Notes: generated by a model from the sequence alone, not told the origin. Counted from the first letter of the stretch, positions 9,585-21,784 are shown. The stretch is 64,000 nt of DNA from Pestalotiopsis fici W106-1 (GCF_000516985.1 NW_006917097.1:3324593-3388592), one strand, 5' to 3'. Numbers and translations: made by a program.

Positions 9585-12500
9585 TTCGAATCTTTTTACG
9601 CGTTGTTTATTCCGTATTAGTGTCTTGATTCCTTTTTGTTTATTAGTTGACTTTGATGTGAATCTTGTCTGTAGCCGTGAGACAACATTTTGCGCCGCTT
9701 GCCCCGGGCTATTTAAATATCTTAATGCAGCAATTGTTCGTTTCAGCCTCAGGAACTGCTGAGTCTGCCCGGGTAATCTTCCATTGTGGTAACCTCATTT
9801 TAGAAGGCTGTAGATGCACTTGGAACACGACTGGCGACAAATTGAGAGTATACAATTCCGGAATCTCTTTATGCCACTATGGTTGATCAGGGCGTCAAAG
9901 CAGCCAATGAGAGGGCCACGGCATGTCCGACACAGACCAGTCGCAGAAAGCAAAACGAAACTACAAGAGGTGTGTTGGAGTGCTCGTGTGGTAGCCATCA
10001 CTGTCACTGGTGGCGTGGACAATCAGTCCACCTACTGTTTTTGTTGCTCAAGCTGCCGCATGGCCGCCATCCATACCTACGACCTATGTATGCATGGAGA
10101 TTTGACTGTTCCTGCGACATGGGGCAGTGGCCTTTGGCAGAGGGATTGTTTCCTCTCGACCCGAGGATCAGCGACCTAAAGGGGGATCCAAAAGGTCTTG
10201 GAACTCGGCAAGACTTGGCGACAATGAAGACGATGGAACAATGAAAATGAGCGAACCGTTGTTAATGGCATAGGTGGCTAGCAAGGAAAGGCACTCCCAG
10301 TGGCTACAGATAGCGGCGCAATCGATTTGTTACACCAAACAGTCAACAGGGCCAAGTCGGACGGATAGAGAAGAAGAAGAAGAAAAACCCAATAGCGACG
10401 ATGTCCGCTGGCCTCGGGATACATTGCTATCACAGGGATGGGGCAAGAGCGTCCGTCTTGGCAGCGCGATGCCCAAGGTGGTTCGTTCGTTTGTTTGACC
10501 ACACACCACCTGGAGTGAACCCCGGCAAATCTGTGAAGCTGGGGTTCTACTCCACCTTGAATAGTGAAATGAAGACGGAGAAAAGGCGGTGATGTGATCA
10601 CAAGGCACGTTCACGCGGGAAACGTAGGGTGAGAAATCTCCATATCAGTCCTGATGGAGCACTAGAAGTCGAATCGCCATGTTAAAGTGCTGGAGATATC
10701 AATTTCAGGTAGAAAGAAAAAGAGAGACCAGAATCCAGATCAATAGCAGAGTGATTTATTAGTAAGGCGGGGAACGGAATACTCCTTCCTTTGCATCCTG
10801 TGGTGGGGGGATGTTAGCGCGTTGGCCCTTGGACCTTGGGTACCTAGTTCAACTTTTCCCAGGTGGGTCATTTCTGTCCAGACCGGGGACCTTTCAACTT
10901 CGAGTGGAAACACTTCCACTTTGATCTTCCACTACGAGATTGTTATTCTCACAGGTCAATACTATTCACATTTCAATCTTCATCACTACCAGACCTGGGA
11001 GGATGCATCATTTGCGTCAATTTCCAGTGTTGCCACCTTGACATCACACCCTCTTTTTCTTCTTCATAGCTGTGCGCGGCGCAATCCTTGTACAGTAGTA
11101 CTCTGTAGCCTGCGAGCGTGGGGGAAATGTCTTGAACGATAGCACAACGACAACGGGAAGACCACACACGGGCCCTTCCCGGGTGTGGCGACCAGGAATG
11201 TCGCGCAGGGTTCGACTGCTAATTCGACAACGCTTGGCGCGCCATCCATCAAGCCGTGAAGCCAATACACTTGGCTCTGGTCTTGTCGCCGCGCTGAACC
11301 GAGAGATGTGCGTCGAGGATGCCGGCGTTGCCACAAGCTTATCACCCACCACTGCGCAGCTCTGTTTCGACACAGCATGATGGAGGGAAAGCGCCCAAGA
11401 AACCGTTTACTCGGCGAAAGATCTTGTGTCAAATCTTGTCAGGCACTCAAAAGCTTGGTCTCGGGCACTTGATGCTTGGCTCAACTTGGACCAGATGAGA
11501 TGCTGCCGTTGACCATTGCTCTTGAATTAGCCTAATTGATTGTCGGTGGCCAAATGAATACCTTCAATTCTCCCCGACTACGCCCATGTCCCGCGTCTCT
11601 CAGCGGCTTGCTAGATTTGCGACACCTTCCCACCCCCATTGAGAACCAGTCCGCCTCTGCATATGCTGTAAAGAGGCATTTGGATCGCACATCATAAGGG
11701 AATCAAGCGACAATGAGCGCCACTTCGCAGCAATGTTACTCGAGGCCTGTTTGCGGCACTGCAAGCAATATTCTCCCAAGTTCAGCTTGCGACGTTGCAC
11801 GACTAACCATATGTCTCCCCCGGGCTCCACATGCGGCGCACAGCGCCTAAGGGTAAGGGTATTCACTCGGCAATGGCACATTGATCCTTTATTGCGTGCG
11901 TAGCTCGTACTTGGTGTGATGGTCTGTCAAGGACATGATAGCTATTGGCGAGTGGGGTCTCGTCACGGTCGCGGCCATTCAAGTGTTCGGGGTCAATAAG
12001 CTCATGGGAGAGACTCCGGATTGATACCCTTGGGGTTTGGGCTATGGGCTCTGCATCCTGTTTGTGGACGGACGACATGGGTAGGCGTCCATCATGTTGC
12101 ATAATTCTAGTCTTGCTTCTAGAAGCCATTGATGGTGGGTGGTTCAAGTCATCCTTTGCTGCTCATCCTTCCCTGGGCCCTCCACCATGTCGTTCTTGTT
12201 CTCTTGCGAGATAAAACAAAAAAAATTCTCGCGACCATGCCCGTTGGCGCCATGACCCAGCACAAGACGATTCTGGCCATCATTGGCAAATACATACGGA
12301 GTGCCCAGCCTTGTCCAGCAGCCTTGGCAAGCCTTCGTGGTGATCGAGCTACCTAAATAACATGGGATACCCAGCATACCTTATCTTACGCTAATGATGC
12401 CAAGAGCTTCCGTGGAGCTACCAAGAGAAAAACTGTGGAACTGGAATAGGACAGAACAGAAGATTCCAAGAAAGAGGAGGAGTGGGTGTATTGATGATAG

Positions 12501-13080
12501 GGAAAGAATATTTCCCTGTGGTGCTCTGAAAGCTCCAATTCGTACCCCTTGAGCTGCTAGAATCGCACCCGCTTCTGACACCAAGGTCTAGGCTAACGGT
12601 CGATACTACTCAATGCGGTATCCTTGCCTCTGGTGAGGGCCTATAAGCGAAACTCTGTATGGATGTCTTCCGTTCTTCCATGAAATGTCGGTCCGCCATT
12701 GGCTGCGAGTATTGATAGGTGTCTCGTGAGCTTGCGCACTCGAGGCTCGGCATCGCGCACTCCTTGCATGTCTCTCTCGACAGGATGGATCTTTCAATAG
12801 ACAGAATATTACCATTTCATTAGGTTGCTTTGTGCATTCCGACGCCATGGCTATGGAACCTAGAAAGGCGGCTACCTCGTTTGGGAAGCTCGAAAGCTGT
12901 ATTGCTAGGCCTAAGACTTGGGCACGCATGGGTAAGGAAGAGGCTGGCTCGTCCCATCAGTATAAGAACTATGTTGCCGCACCCTGACAACCGCGTAGCT
13001 TTGGGTTTCCCGCTCAGATCTGCACTGTTTTCCAAACTTGCGTCGATCTCGACTCCAACAGTCTGTCAAGGGTTTTCACA
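9585..13080. other. Gene-poor 3.5-kb region upstream of PTR2
   Basis: No gene can be supported. Frames of 90-122 codons occur on both strands but overlap each other and lack motifs. The best of them is a pair on the minus strand: 12147-11863 (hydrophilic, 88 aa from an internal ATG) and 11881-11600 (GEYCLQCRK segment), which might be exons of an unknown small protein, but I could not close a convincing splice. A GAA-type simple repeat lies near 10368-10386. A TAAGATAAGG GATA-type element (minus strand) lies near 12382. The stretch just upstream of 13081 is the peptide transporter promoter and 5' UTR. Confidence 0.4.
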
Positions 13081-15108
13081 ATGGGTAAGTCATAAAAGTT
13101 ACTGATTCCATCTCCGTTTTCCTTTGAGGCGTCCTCCACGCCCAGGGATTAGATGTTCGCACTGATACTTGTGTTCTAGCTGACACTGGTACCGCCATCG
13201 CCACCGTGCCGGCATCTATCGGTGCCATTGGGGACACGAACCGGGCATCGTACGATGCTACTGCACAAGCCGCCATCGAAGCTGAGGTGCAGAATATCAC
13301 CACTGTGGAGGACAAGACAGGACATGATACCTTCCATGGACTCGTCCTCCCCACCGAGGAGGAGAGGACTACTCTGCGACGCGTGGCCGGCAAGCTGCCC
13401 ATAACGTGTTACTATCTATGCGCTGTCGAGTTCGCTGAGCGTGCTTCATACTATGGCTGCAACCAAGTCTACAAGAACTTCATCCGCGCTCCCCTCCCGC
13501 CGGGCAGTACGACTGGAGCCAGTGGTGCTGGGTCTCAATATACTGCCGGTGCTCTGGGCAAGGGTTCAGTCACTGCTTCCGCCATGACAGAGGCCTTCAA
13601 GTTCATGGCATACGCCCTACCGATATACTTTGGTTGGCTTGCCGATACCAAGTATGGTCGATTCAAGATGATCTGCTGGGGTGTTGCCATTTGTGGTGTT
13701 GCCCACATCATCATGATCATCTCGGCGCTCCCACCCGTACTGACCTCTGGACATGCTATTGGCCCCTTTGCTTTCTCCCTCTACCTGCTCGCTATTGGTG
13801 CTGCCCAGTTCAAGCCCAATATCTCTCCCACCATTATGGACCAGTCCCCCCATCGTGTTGCTCACGTGGTGACCGACAAGAATGGAGAAAAGGTTATTAT
13901 TGATCCCGAGGAGTCCATCAACAGTGTCATGCTGTGGTTCTATCTGCTCATCAACATTGGTGCCTGCACTGGTATTGCTACAACTTACCTGGCCAAGCTC
14001 GTCGGCTACTGGGCTGCCTATCTGATTCCCACCATTCTATATCTCATGCTCCCTCCGCTACTGTGGTACCTGAACCCTCGTTTGATCAAGCAGCCCCCAG
14101 GTGGCTCTGATTTGGGTAATGTGTTCAAGGTTCTTGGAGATATTTTTGCACATGGTGGTATGAAGCGCATTGGTCGCTCCGGATTCTGGGACCTTGGCAA
14201 GCCCAGCGTCCGTCGCGCAGCTGGCTCCACTCACGACTACGCATACGATGATCAATTCGTTGATGACGTTCGCCGAACTTTCCAGGCCTGTGGAATCTTC
14301 ATTTTCCAGCCCATCTTCCAGATCAACGATGGTGGTCTTGGTGCTGCTGCCAATGCCCTGACGGCCGGCATGGACACCAACGGTGTGCCCAATGATTTGT
14401 TGGACAACCTGAACTCCGTCAGTATCGTTCTTAGTAAGTTCATGTCCTCCACTCGTCCTGATTTGCAATTCGCTGACAGAAATCTCAGTGGTGCCGGTCA
14501 TGAACCATATCATCTACCCGCTTCTACGCAAGCATGGAATCAAGTGGGGTGCCATCTCTCGTATGACTTTTGGATTCGCCGTCTGCACAATTGGATCCAT
14601 TGGTTTCTCAGTTCTTCAGTACTACGTGTACCAGACCTCGCCCTGTGGCTGGAACGCTACTACGTGCGCTGAGATTGTCGCCGTTGGCGAGAACTCGCTG
14701 TCGACTGTGTCATACTCGCTTTACGCTATTCCCATCATTATCACGGCCATTTCCGAAATCTTCATCAACGTCACGGCTTATGGTATTGCCTACTCACGAT
14801 CCCCAAAGAACATGAAGGGTCTTGTCGCTTCCATCAACCTGTTCATGGTTGGTATCTCTGCTGCCATTGGCCTGGCTACTGCTCCTGCGATCCAGGACCC
14901 TTACCTGATCTGGGCTTTCGCTGGTCCTACAATTTGCGGAGCGGTACTGACAGTCATCTTCTACTTTACATTCCATCACCTGGACAAGGAAGAGTTTGTC
15001 ATCAACACCGACATCAATGACATGAAGCGTGACTCGGATGAAGACAGCGATCTGGAGCGTCGCACTGATGGTGTGATTTCTGACGAGAAGGCTGCTATCA
15101 AAGCATGA
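13081..15108 (+). CDS. PTR2: POT-family di/tripeptide transporter (PTR2-like)
   Basis: Three exons: 13081-13084, 13180-14433, 14489-15108; introns of 95 and 55 nt; 625 aa. The first coding exon is only ATGG, giving Met plus one base of Ala2. Proton-coupled oligopeptide transporters import di- and tripeptides across the plasma membrane. The protein has a hydrophilic N-terminus of about 75 aa, then VEFAERASYYG, which matches the POT signature ExxERxxYYG in the first helix. A long series of hydrophobic helices follows, in two blocks split by a loop with DKNGEKVIIDPEESINS. The C-terminal tail is acidic (DEDSDLERR). Length and signatures fit fungal PTR2. Expression in fungi is usually nitrogen-regulated; GATA-type elements occur upstream, but I cannot show that they act. 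Confidence 0.95.
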
Positions 15109-16320
15109 GCCTGCGTTTATAATGCATTCGGTTTATGGGTGCTGAAGCTTGTGTGTGACTTAGGGGTGAAGACAATCATAGTCTTTCTCCATTGACCTGA
15201 ATTGAGGCATGGGAGATGGCTAGTTTAGTAATAAAACATGCATAACCACGTCATCAATAGCCTGAGAGGAGGCACGTGAGGCTGATGCTCTTAGCTTCAT
15301 AACGTACCCCAATCTGACCGGGCTGTCTTACATGCTTCTCGCCATAAAGTGACTGCAGGATTTCAATGGACTCATTCACGCATCTACAGAGCTTCCACGC
15401 TAGTTCTACACTCCTACCCCCATCATTCACCATTTGAACTCATGATGGTGCTTCAGTTTTGATTCGAGATCAAAGGTCAATGCTCGCTCATTCTTCTCCT
15501 CGTGGCCCGACATCAAATCTCGTGAAACATGCGACGGACAAGATTTGTCACATTGAACAATTCCAATGCCCATAGTCACTAATGACTATGTTTACAGTTT
15601 GAGACACAGCTTTCAGATATTCAAGTCTAGTCACACGTTGCAGGCTCACCCGCATTTTCTTTTGGGAACCTCACAGACAGCGGGCGCACTTTTCCCTTCG
15701 CGGACACGAGGTTAAAAGAAGCTCAAAGTCTCAGCTCTCTTTCTGGCCCGATAATGGTGTGCGCGCCACCTTTTTTTCAAACAAAGCCAACGGTCACCAA
15801 TTTGACAGCTCGTGGCGTCTTCAGCCCCTAATAAGCTTCTTTTCTTCGTTCCGCTGGGGTAGAGAAAGCTCAAAATCAAGCTAGTTCAAAACTCAGCTGA
15901 AAAGAGGCGTGGGAGAATACTAAAAACGGGTTCATGAAATAGCGTGCCAAGATTTCTGGTTTTCTCGTGTTCTGTCCACTTGGGCTTTTTTTTTTGGTTC
16001 GTCAAGTGTGTAGTATACCTGAGCAGCTCACACACACGGATCCGACGGCCTGTCGATCGTGAGATCATGAGGAAAGGGGAGGACCATGTGTGCCCGGTCA
16101 GCCGTGAGGATTGAGAGCTGGTGGTTCGCGCAACTCGTGAGTCGTTGCACCGGGCTATGGCGGTTTCTTCTGGGCAATCCGGTTAGTTCTAGCAAAGGAG
16201 GAATCGGACTATATAAAGTATGGTTGATCGTCATCGTTAGATAGTTGGATTATTCTTACAAGGACAACTCAAACTACCAGTTCTTTACAACTCCTCGAGA
16301 TCAAATATCCATATATCAAG
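15109..16320. other. Intergenic
   Basis: A 1.2-kb spacer between PTR2 and the secreted-protein gene, without a supportable gene. The distal 100 bases include a clear TATA box (separate entry). A T-run of about ten lies near 15990. Confidence 0.5.
16210..16217 (+). promoter_or_regulatory. TATA box of the 8-Cys secreted protein gene
   Basis: TATATAAA lies 104 bp upstream of the ATG at 16321, a normal distance for a strongly regulated fungal gene with a short 5' UTR. It is the cleanest TATA element seen in the window. Confidence 0.6.
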
Positions 16321-16833
16321 ATGAAGTTCACTCTTTCTCTCCTCGGCCTCGGCCTCCTTGCCTGCGCCAGTGCCGATGTTCAGACGGTCCACCTCACATT
16401 CCATGGGGGACCGGCGCAGTATTCCTTGACCATTCCAGCTGATGGCCAAGTCTATCAGACCAGTAAGTTTTGACCGTGTTTGCTCTCTCTCTCTCTGCTC
16501 TCGGTGAACATTCATTACTAATGCCACTGCCACCTTTTACTCACAATAGACAATGACATTTCCGTGAGCATCATCGATGCCCCCGACTACAATGCCATTT
16601 CGCAGTGCACCTTTTACACGGTCGGCGACAAGACCTTGGTGGGCGGCATCACCTCGGAGGGCCTCCAGCAGGTCCTCGTCGGTCCACCGCAGCCCATTAC
16701 CGGCGTCAGCTGCTATGGCTTTTGCGTGGGTATTTATGGGGACTGCTACGACATTAACGGCCAGTTTGTCGGGCCTTGCTGCAATGGGTACTGCGCTGCG
16801 GATAAATGTCGTCCTTGGGTCACACCATTCTAA
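16321..16833 (+). CDS. Small secreted Cys-rich protein (141 aa, 8 Cys)
   Basis: Two exons, 16321-16462 and 16550-16833, with an 87-nt intron (GTAAGT...AATAG); 141 aa. Residues 1-18 (MKFTLSLLGLGLLACASA) form a signal peptide. The mature part begins DVQTVHLTFHGGPAQYSL, a beta-rich segment. All eight mature Cys sit in the second exon, with CYGFC, a CC pair and CAADKC near the C-terminus, a density suggesting four disulfides. No membrane segment or GPI signal is present. Proteins of this type (small secreted cysteine-rich proteins) are common in plant-, insect- and fungus-associated Sordariomycetes and are often effector candidates; that role is inference here. The gene lies next to a PTH11-type receptor running convergently. 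Confidence 0.9.
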
Positions 16834-17291
16834 TAGTGAGGAGAGCTTGGTTTGGTGGCGGGGGTACAATGTGATAGTCTGTGGTCGAGTGTGACGAGGT
16901 ATTCGGGTTATTTCTTCTTCCTTTTGAGTGTTCTGTAGGGTTTCATCAGATTGGGGAAATTGGAATGTATCCATTGTTGGTATTTCATGATATGTCGAAA
17001 CTTTTTTTTTTTCGCACTCAGCGAGGCGACTTTGCCTCATTGGCCACTGGTACTCCTACTATAATAAATTCCTTTTGTATTACCGCATGAAAAAGGGACA
17101 AAGCGCACTTGAAGGAAAAAGGTGAAACAAAAGCCTTTTTTTTTGCCGTTTTTGCCTCGGCCGCACTCTCATCCGTTGGAGAGATCCTGAAACGCCATGA
17201 CGCAGGGGGGAATCATCCGTATTTTCCTCACCACGCTCATCAGAAGAACACAAATCATAGTACATTATCTTTTATTGCCTGTCCCATTGAC
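16834..17291. other. Intergenic between convergent genes
   Basis: A 458-bp 3'-to-3' spacer between the Cys-rich secreted protein (+) and the PTH11-like gene (-). T-runs at about 17000 and 17137; no gene or repeat seen. Confidence 0.5.
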
Positions 17292-18870
17292 TCAGACTGG
17301 AGTCCAACCACTCCGCCTCGGACTCCGCTGGACAACTGCCGCCTCGTCAAACTCTTGGATGCGGGAGAGATGTCCCACCTTGAGCTTGTCGGAAAAGGAC
17401 TTTTTTCTCGAAATAGGCCGCAGTTCAATATCCTCGATCCTGGGCGTGTTTGGGAGAGGTGGTGGACTATTTTGCGCCGTAGTGGTGGTCCCGTTGGTGG
17501 TGATTTGTTGCCGCGTCCAATGCTCCGTTTCCTAATAAGTCGATATGTGTTAGCTTCTTAGTCTTTTTGTTTTGAATCGTGCGGAAAGTTCTAGCAAGTG
17601 TTCGAGCTACAGGTAACGAAAATATTTCCCGAGCCAAAAAGACGCGACCGGGAAACAAATTTTTAGGAGCAGAATCATCAAGAGAAAATCACAAAAAGGA
17701 AAGACACCACCAGCGTTCACTACTTACATCAAGCGCCAAGAATGGACCGGCGCGTGGCACTTTGTCGCGGGCTAGCGCGCGCAGGATCGGGATCGAGGCT
17801 GCGATGATGGTTACGGCGATTTCTGCCGTAGCGAGGACTACGAGTTGCACGGTATCGGCTAGAAAATAGTCAGCAAAGTCCTTTTTTCTTCCTTCTGTTA
17901 TGTTTTGGTTTTCGCATCTCTTGATGGGGTTGTCGTTCAGAGCTTACCAATATCTGCATTGCCACTATCTTGGATAGCGTAAATCTTGACGAATGAAGTA
18001 ATGCCAGCACTGGAAAAGAGGTTAGTCCTGATGTTGCTACAGCTATGTTCAACTGTTTTCACGTACAAGATGCCCATACTCATTGCCCCAAGGGCGCTAA
18101 ACTTTTCTTTCCGGTCTATGCTAAGACCCCAGAGAATGTGCCACGGGATTATAGCCAAGGTAATGTCCATGAGACCAGAGTATCCTATGTATGTGCATTA
18201 GCAGATGCTCCTTTCTAATGCAACGTAACAGGAGACCAAGACGTACCAGCAGTGAAAATGTTGTAGCGGACATTGAACTTGTAAGACCAGCATTCGCCAG
18301 CCACGCTCATCATCCACAGCTTTTCGACGGGCCAACACCGAGCCCACGTCATGACGGCGCTGGCCCCGAGCACGGCATTGACCGATACAATGATGAACCA
18401 TATGAAGCTCTTTTGCCAGCCCGTGGAGATGCGCAAGAGGGTCACGGCAAAGGCCGTCTTGCTCCATGCGGCCCCAATGATCATAAAGGTGCCCGCAAAC
18501 GCCGACACAAAGAGCATCGAAGGGTAGTTCTTGAAGGGTATGTCCCAAGAGTGTTTGCCGAAGCCGTCTTGGATGGCGAGGGTAATGGATATATTACCAC
18601 CCAACAACATGAGCTAGTGACGAAGACATGTTAGCTAACTATGCTACTCGATGGACACTGCCGGGTGCTTTGATTACTTACCCATGATGCGACAAGAATA
18701 TAGTCGTCCCACCATAATCTTCTGTGTCGAATAAATTTGCAGTATATTCGAAGCACTAGCCATGCACCAGCCATGCCGCTGAGGGCCCAAATGCAGGCAT
18801 TAACCTGCGGTCCATAATCGTCGTGCGGTAGTGATGGATTAATCACTTGCACTGTCGAAGTACCAGACAT
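17292..18870 (-). CDS. PTH11-like fungal rhodopsin-domain membrane protein
   Basis: Six exons (minus): 18870-18682, 18613-18247, 18184-18067, 18009-17948, 17858-17728, 17531-17292; introns of 68, 62, 57, 89 and 196 nt; 368 aa. This is the fungal seven-helix integral membrane family (rhodopsin_dom_fungi, often called PTH11-like receptors), thought to sense surface or chemical cues at the plasma membrane. Helices are clear: ACIWALSGMAGAWLVLRIY, then RHRRLWWDDYILVASW, whose WWDDY motif is the family hallmark. Further blocks include FAVTLLRISTGWQKSFIWF, VLGASAVMTWARCWPVEK, a GLMDITLAIIPWHILWGL helix and ILATAEIAVTIIAASIPIL-like C-terminal segments. The last 80 residues are a Pro/Ser-rich cytosolic tail. 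No CFEM domain is present. The longest intron has several possible acceptors, so the start of the tail exon is the least certain point. Confidence 0.87.
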
Positions 18871-20435
18871 GGCGAGGAGAGACAAGTTGGAAGAAAATGT
18901 GTTTTAAACGATAGGAAGATCAAATAGAGACAACACGCAGTGCTGCAATCTGGGCATCATCCACCTTGAAGTGGAAAAGAGCAGCGGCAGCAGACGAAGA
19001 TCCGGGGGATGGTTGAACATTCGATAATCATCGTGTTCATGGAAAAGATCTTGAGCCTTAGCAGCAGGCTTTGAGGCCATTGATATATTCTGCTATAGAC
19101 CCAGTCTGGCGTGATGTGACCGAGTGTCAGTGGTAGGGGTCCTATATCGCATGAACCGGGTGAAGCCCCCGTCTGGCATGAGGGAGGGGGGAAAGACAGC
19201 AACGTGCTCTTCGAGGGGAGTGCACAACGGTGGGTTTAGCTGTTGCCGATCCGGGCATCCAATTCATCACAATCACACAATTCCATTTCACAATTCAACG
19301 AGGCATTCTCACAGGTTGGGTAAATTTCTTTCTTCTTCTCGCCAGCATCCGAAGAATCGTTGCTGTGTGCATTGATGGGGCAACGCGCCGATCAGGCGAA
19401 AGAGGTTGCCTCTGCACCCTTCTTTCTGTCTCTCGGGAGGGCCAGGGTAGTGATCCGGTTCCCGAAATCCGGGGTGCAGGCAGGTTTGGCCGGTCAAGGG
19501 CAATGATCTCAATCATTCATGCCCCCTCAATGAGCGTTTATATTCCCCAAAGAGATGAATTTGCCGAGAAGACAAAGGTCGAGATAAGATCATCATTCGA
19601 GGTTGTGTGTTCTGACCCCCCCTGGTCTGGTTCAGCTGTCAGAATACAGCCGGAGTCCAGCGCATTGAAATCGGCACGGCGATCAACCACCATCAATTTG
19701 GCCCCGGGTTTCACATGGATCCAGACTATGGCACTTCGTATCCCCACATCATTGGTGCAAATAAATCCCTTTCCCCCTTCTTTACAAATGTGACATGTTC
19801 AAGGCAGAGAAATATGCTTATTTATCCACTGTTTCTTGCTTGCTGAGAAATCACGACTGCCCTGCTCGTTACACTGCAGTTCTGCCCCGATCGGTGTTCT
19901 TGTTCATAGCGGACGTTTTGTGTGTCTGCCCTTTCCCCGCAAATTCGGAGCGATCAATCAAGCTGTGAACCAGGAATTCGTCAAGTCCGTCACGGATGTT
20001 CGCTCGCGGTCACTCTCCGTCGCGGGAGGCGATCCTTTCTTTTCTTTTGCTCTTCTTTGTCCCATTTGATCGGATGCAGTTGGAGATCTAGACCTGCCCA
20101 TGATTTTCTTTGTGGATTCTCACGAAAGGGCAGCTCTTGACATTATATGATAAGGTGCCAGAGCTGAACTGGTGAGTTGATATCATCTTAGCGGCTCATA
20201 GGTACATGATATCTCACAAATGGCATCTTTTATTACGTTTGGCACCTTTTAATTTGTATGGTTCTAGAATCAGTGATTGCTGCCATATATAAATCATCTT
20301 TCATGTTATGACAAGGTTGATGGTTCTAACTAGAGACCTGTCACACAAGATCTGGAACCTGGCATCAGGTTCGTGTCCTTGGAAAGGGTCTCCTCGTCAC
20401 ACACATACACTCACACACACACTCACAAAGACCCG
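18871..20435. other. Intergenic
   Basis: About 1.6 kb without a supportable gene. A plus frame at 19230-19793 reaches 187 codons but lacks a proper ATG context, motifs or splice logic and is rejected. A CA-type simple repeat is at its right end. Confidence 0.4.
20397..20427. repeat. (CA)n-type microsatellite
   Basis: Thirty-one bases made almost only of CA dinucleotides with TA and TC interruptions, ending just before the 3' end of the disordered-protein gene. Simple sequence repeat, probably in or near its 3' UTR. Confidence 0.8.
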
Positions 20436-21641
20436 CTACTGCGGAATGCACGACGAGTTATGCTCCTTTAATGGTGCATGGGTGCTCTTTCGCCTTGACG
20501 AAGATGACTTGTGACGACGGTTGCTCGGTTCATCCGATGTGTGATGACGGCTCGAACGCTCACGCTCTCGGGTGGAGCGTCTCGAGTCTCGCTCTCTTCG
20601 AGAACCACCTTCGCTCTCGTTTGCATAATGTCTACGACGTCGCTCGCGGGTAGAGCCGCTGCCTTTATCCTCGTCAACGACTATGGTGGTGGGTGTGCTG
20701 CTGCCGCCTGCTACTGTAGTAGTAGTGGTGGTCCCACGGGCTCGCGGTGGTGGTGATTGGTGGCTCTCTTGGTGGCCAGTATTGATGTAAATGCCCACCT
20801 TGGGATCTCGCGGCTGTCTCTCGGCATCAGCCACATTGGCAACATCTCTCAATCGTGTATTTGTTGATGTACGCTCCGGTGTCTCAATCTTGGGGCTCTG
20901 TAGTGCCTCTTCTTCTTCTTCGGACGAACAATACCATGTAGTCCTCGTTGGAGTTTGTCGTGCATCTCCGAGCCGATGGTCTGGAGTCTGAGAAGATCTG
21001 GCGGGGGCATCTCCGATTGGTCTGGAGAAATTTCTAGCGCCTGGATGAACTCGGACAGGTGAGACCGGGACATGTTCCTCAAAGGGGAGATCTTGACTTT
21101 CATGCCAGTCACGTGGTGGGTAGAAGCTGTCCCTGGTTGAGTGGCGTCGCGACGGCACCTCTCTTACGGCTGGTCGACGATAGACCCAAGGCTCGTCGAT
21201 TGTCTGTCCCCGTGGCCGCATGTGGCGGCGCTCATGGTGGTGTCCCTCTGCATCGACGTCTTCTCGTGCAAGAGCTTCTCGCATCCCCGAATACTCCCCC
21301 ACTGGTGGCGGCGCATACTGACTTCTCCTGGTCCCTGAACTGTAGACACGACTGGGTGTGGGACCAGCAACTGGCCGACCATATTCATCCTCGTAAGCCT
21401 GGCTGAATCGTCTTGTTTCTTGTGGGTATCTCTCATATGCTGGGGGCGGGCGAGAATGCCTGCGCCGCTCATCCCGCTCGTGAATTTCGCAACTATGCGC
21501 ATCGTTGAGGCGCATATCCTCGAAGCTCTGATATAAATCATCGAGCTGCTCTCTCTCGACGGGCACATGTCGCTCGTAGTAGATGTTTGGACGCGGCTGG
21601 TAGCTGCCTCTGCTCTGACTTGAAGCGCGGGGTCCATACAT
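20436..21641 (-). CDS. Disordered Arg/Ser-rich protein, likely frameshifted at its 5' end
   Basis: One open frame of 401 aa from an ATG at 21641. The sequence is almost wholly low complexity: Tyr/Arg/Pro-rich at the N-terminus (PRPNIYYERHVPVERE), acidic SSEEEEEAL in the middle, a Thr run and a strongly basic Arg/Ser C-terminus with RRERDSRRSTRERERSSRHH. No folded domain, signal peptide or membrane segment is seen; it resembles disordered scaffold or RNA-associated proteins but I assign no function. Upstream, 21784-21662 encodes 40 aa (MESLYMGGYSTFSSQFS..., with PPPTASVNVSQYKSK), and a single missing base near 21674-21679 would join it to ASTISLTSSLSSK and then this frame. The upstream ATG may therefore be the real start, broken here by an indel or a sequencing error. 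Confidence 0.65.
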   Translation of the reverse strand: MYGPRASSQSRGSYQPRPNIYYERHVPVEREQLDDLYQSFEDMRLNDAHSCEIHERDERRRHSRPPPAYERYPQETRRFSQAYEDEYGRPVAGPTPSRVYSSGTRRSQYAPPPVGEYSGMREALAREDVDAEGHHHERRHMRPRGQTIDEPWVYRRPAVREVPSRRHSTRDSFYPPRDWHESQDLPFEEHVPVSPVRVHPGARNFSRPIGDAPARSSQTPDHRLGDARQTPTRTTWYCSSEEEEEALQSPKIETPERTSTNTRLRDVANVADAERQPRDPKVGIYINTGHQESHQSPPPRARGTTTTTTVAGGSSTPTTIVVDEDKGSGSTRERRRRHYANESEGGSRRERDSRRSTRERERSSRHHTSDEPSNRRHKSSSSRRKSTHAPLKEHNSSCIPQ

Positions 21642-21784
21642 TTTGGAGGAAAGCGAGGATGTTAGAGATATCGTGGAAGCTTAGACTTGTACTGAGAAAC
21701 GTTTACCGATGCAGTTGGTGGCGGGTGAAGAAGAGAGAACTGGCTTGAGAATGTAGAATATCCGCCCATATATAGGCTTTCCAT

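Noticed and set aside
11600..12147. Two adjacent minus-strand frames that look protein-like
   Set aside because: A GTACGA...CTTAG intron would shift to a frame with an early stop; no unique model closes.
19230..19793. 187-codon plus-strand frame
   Set aside because: No good start context, no motif or splice partner, composition not protein-like.
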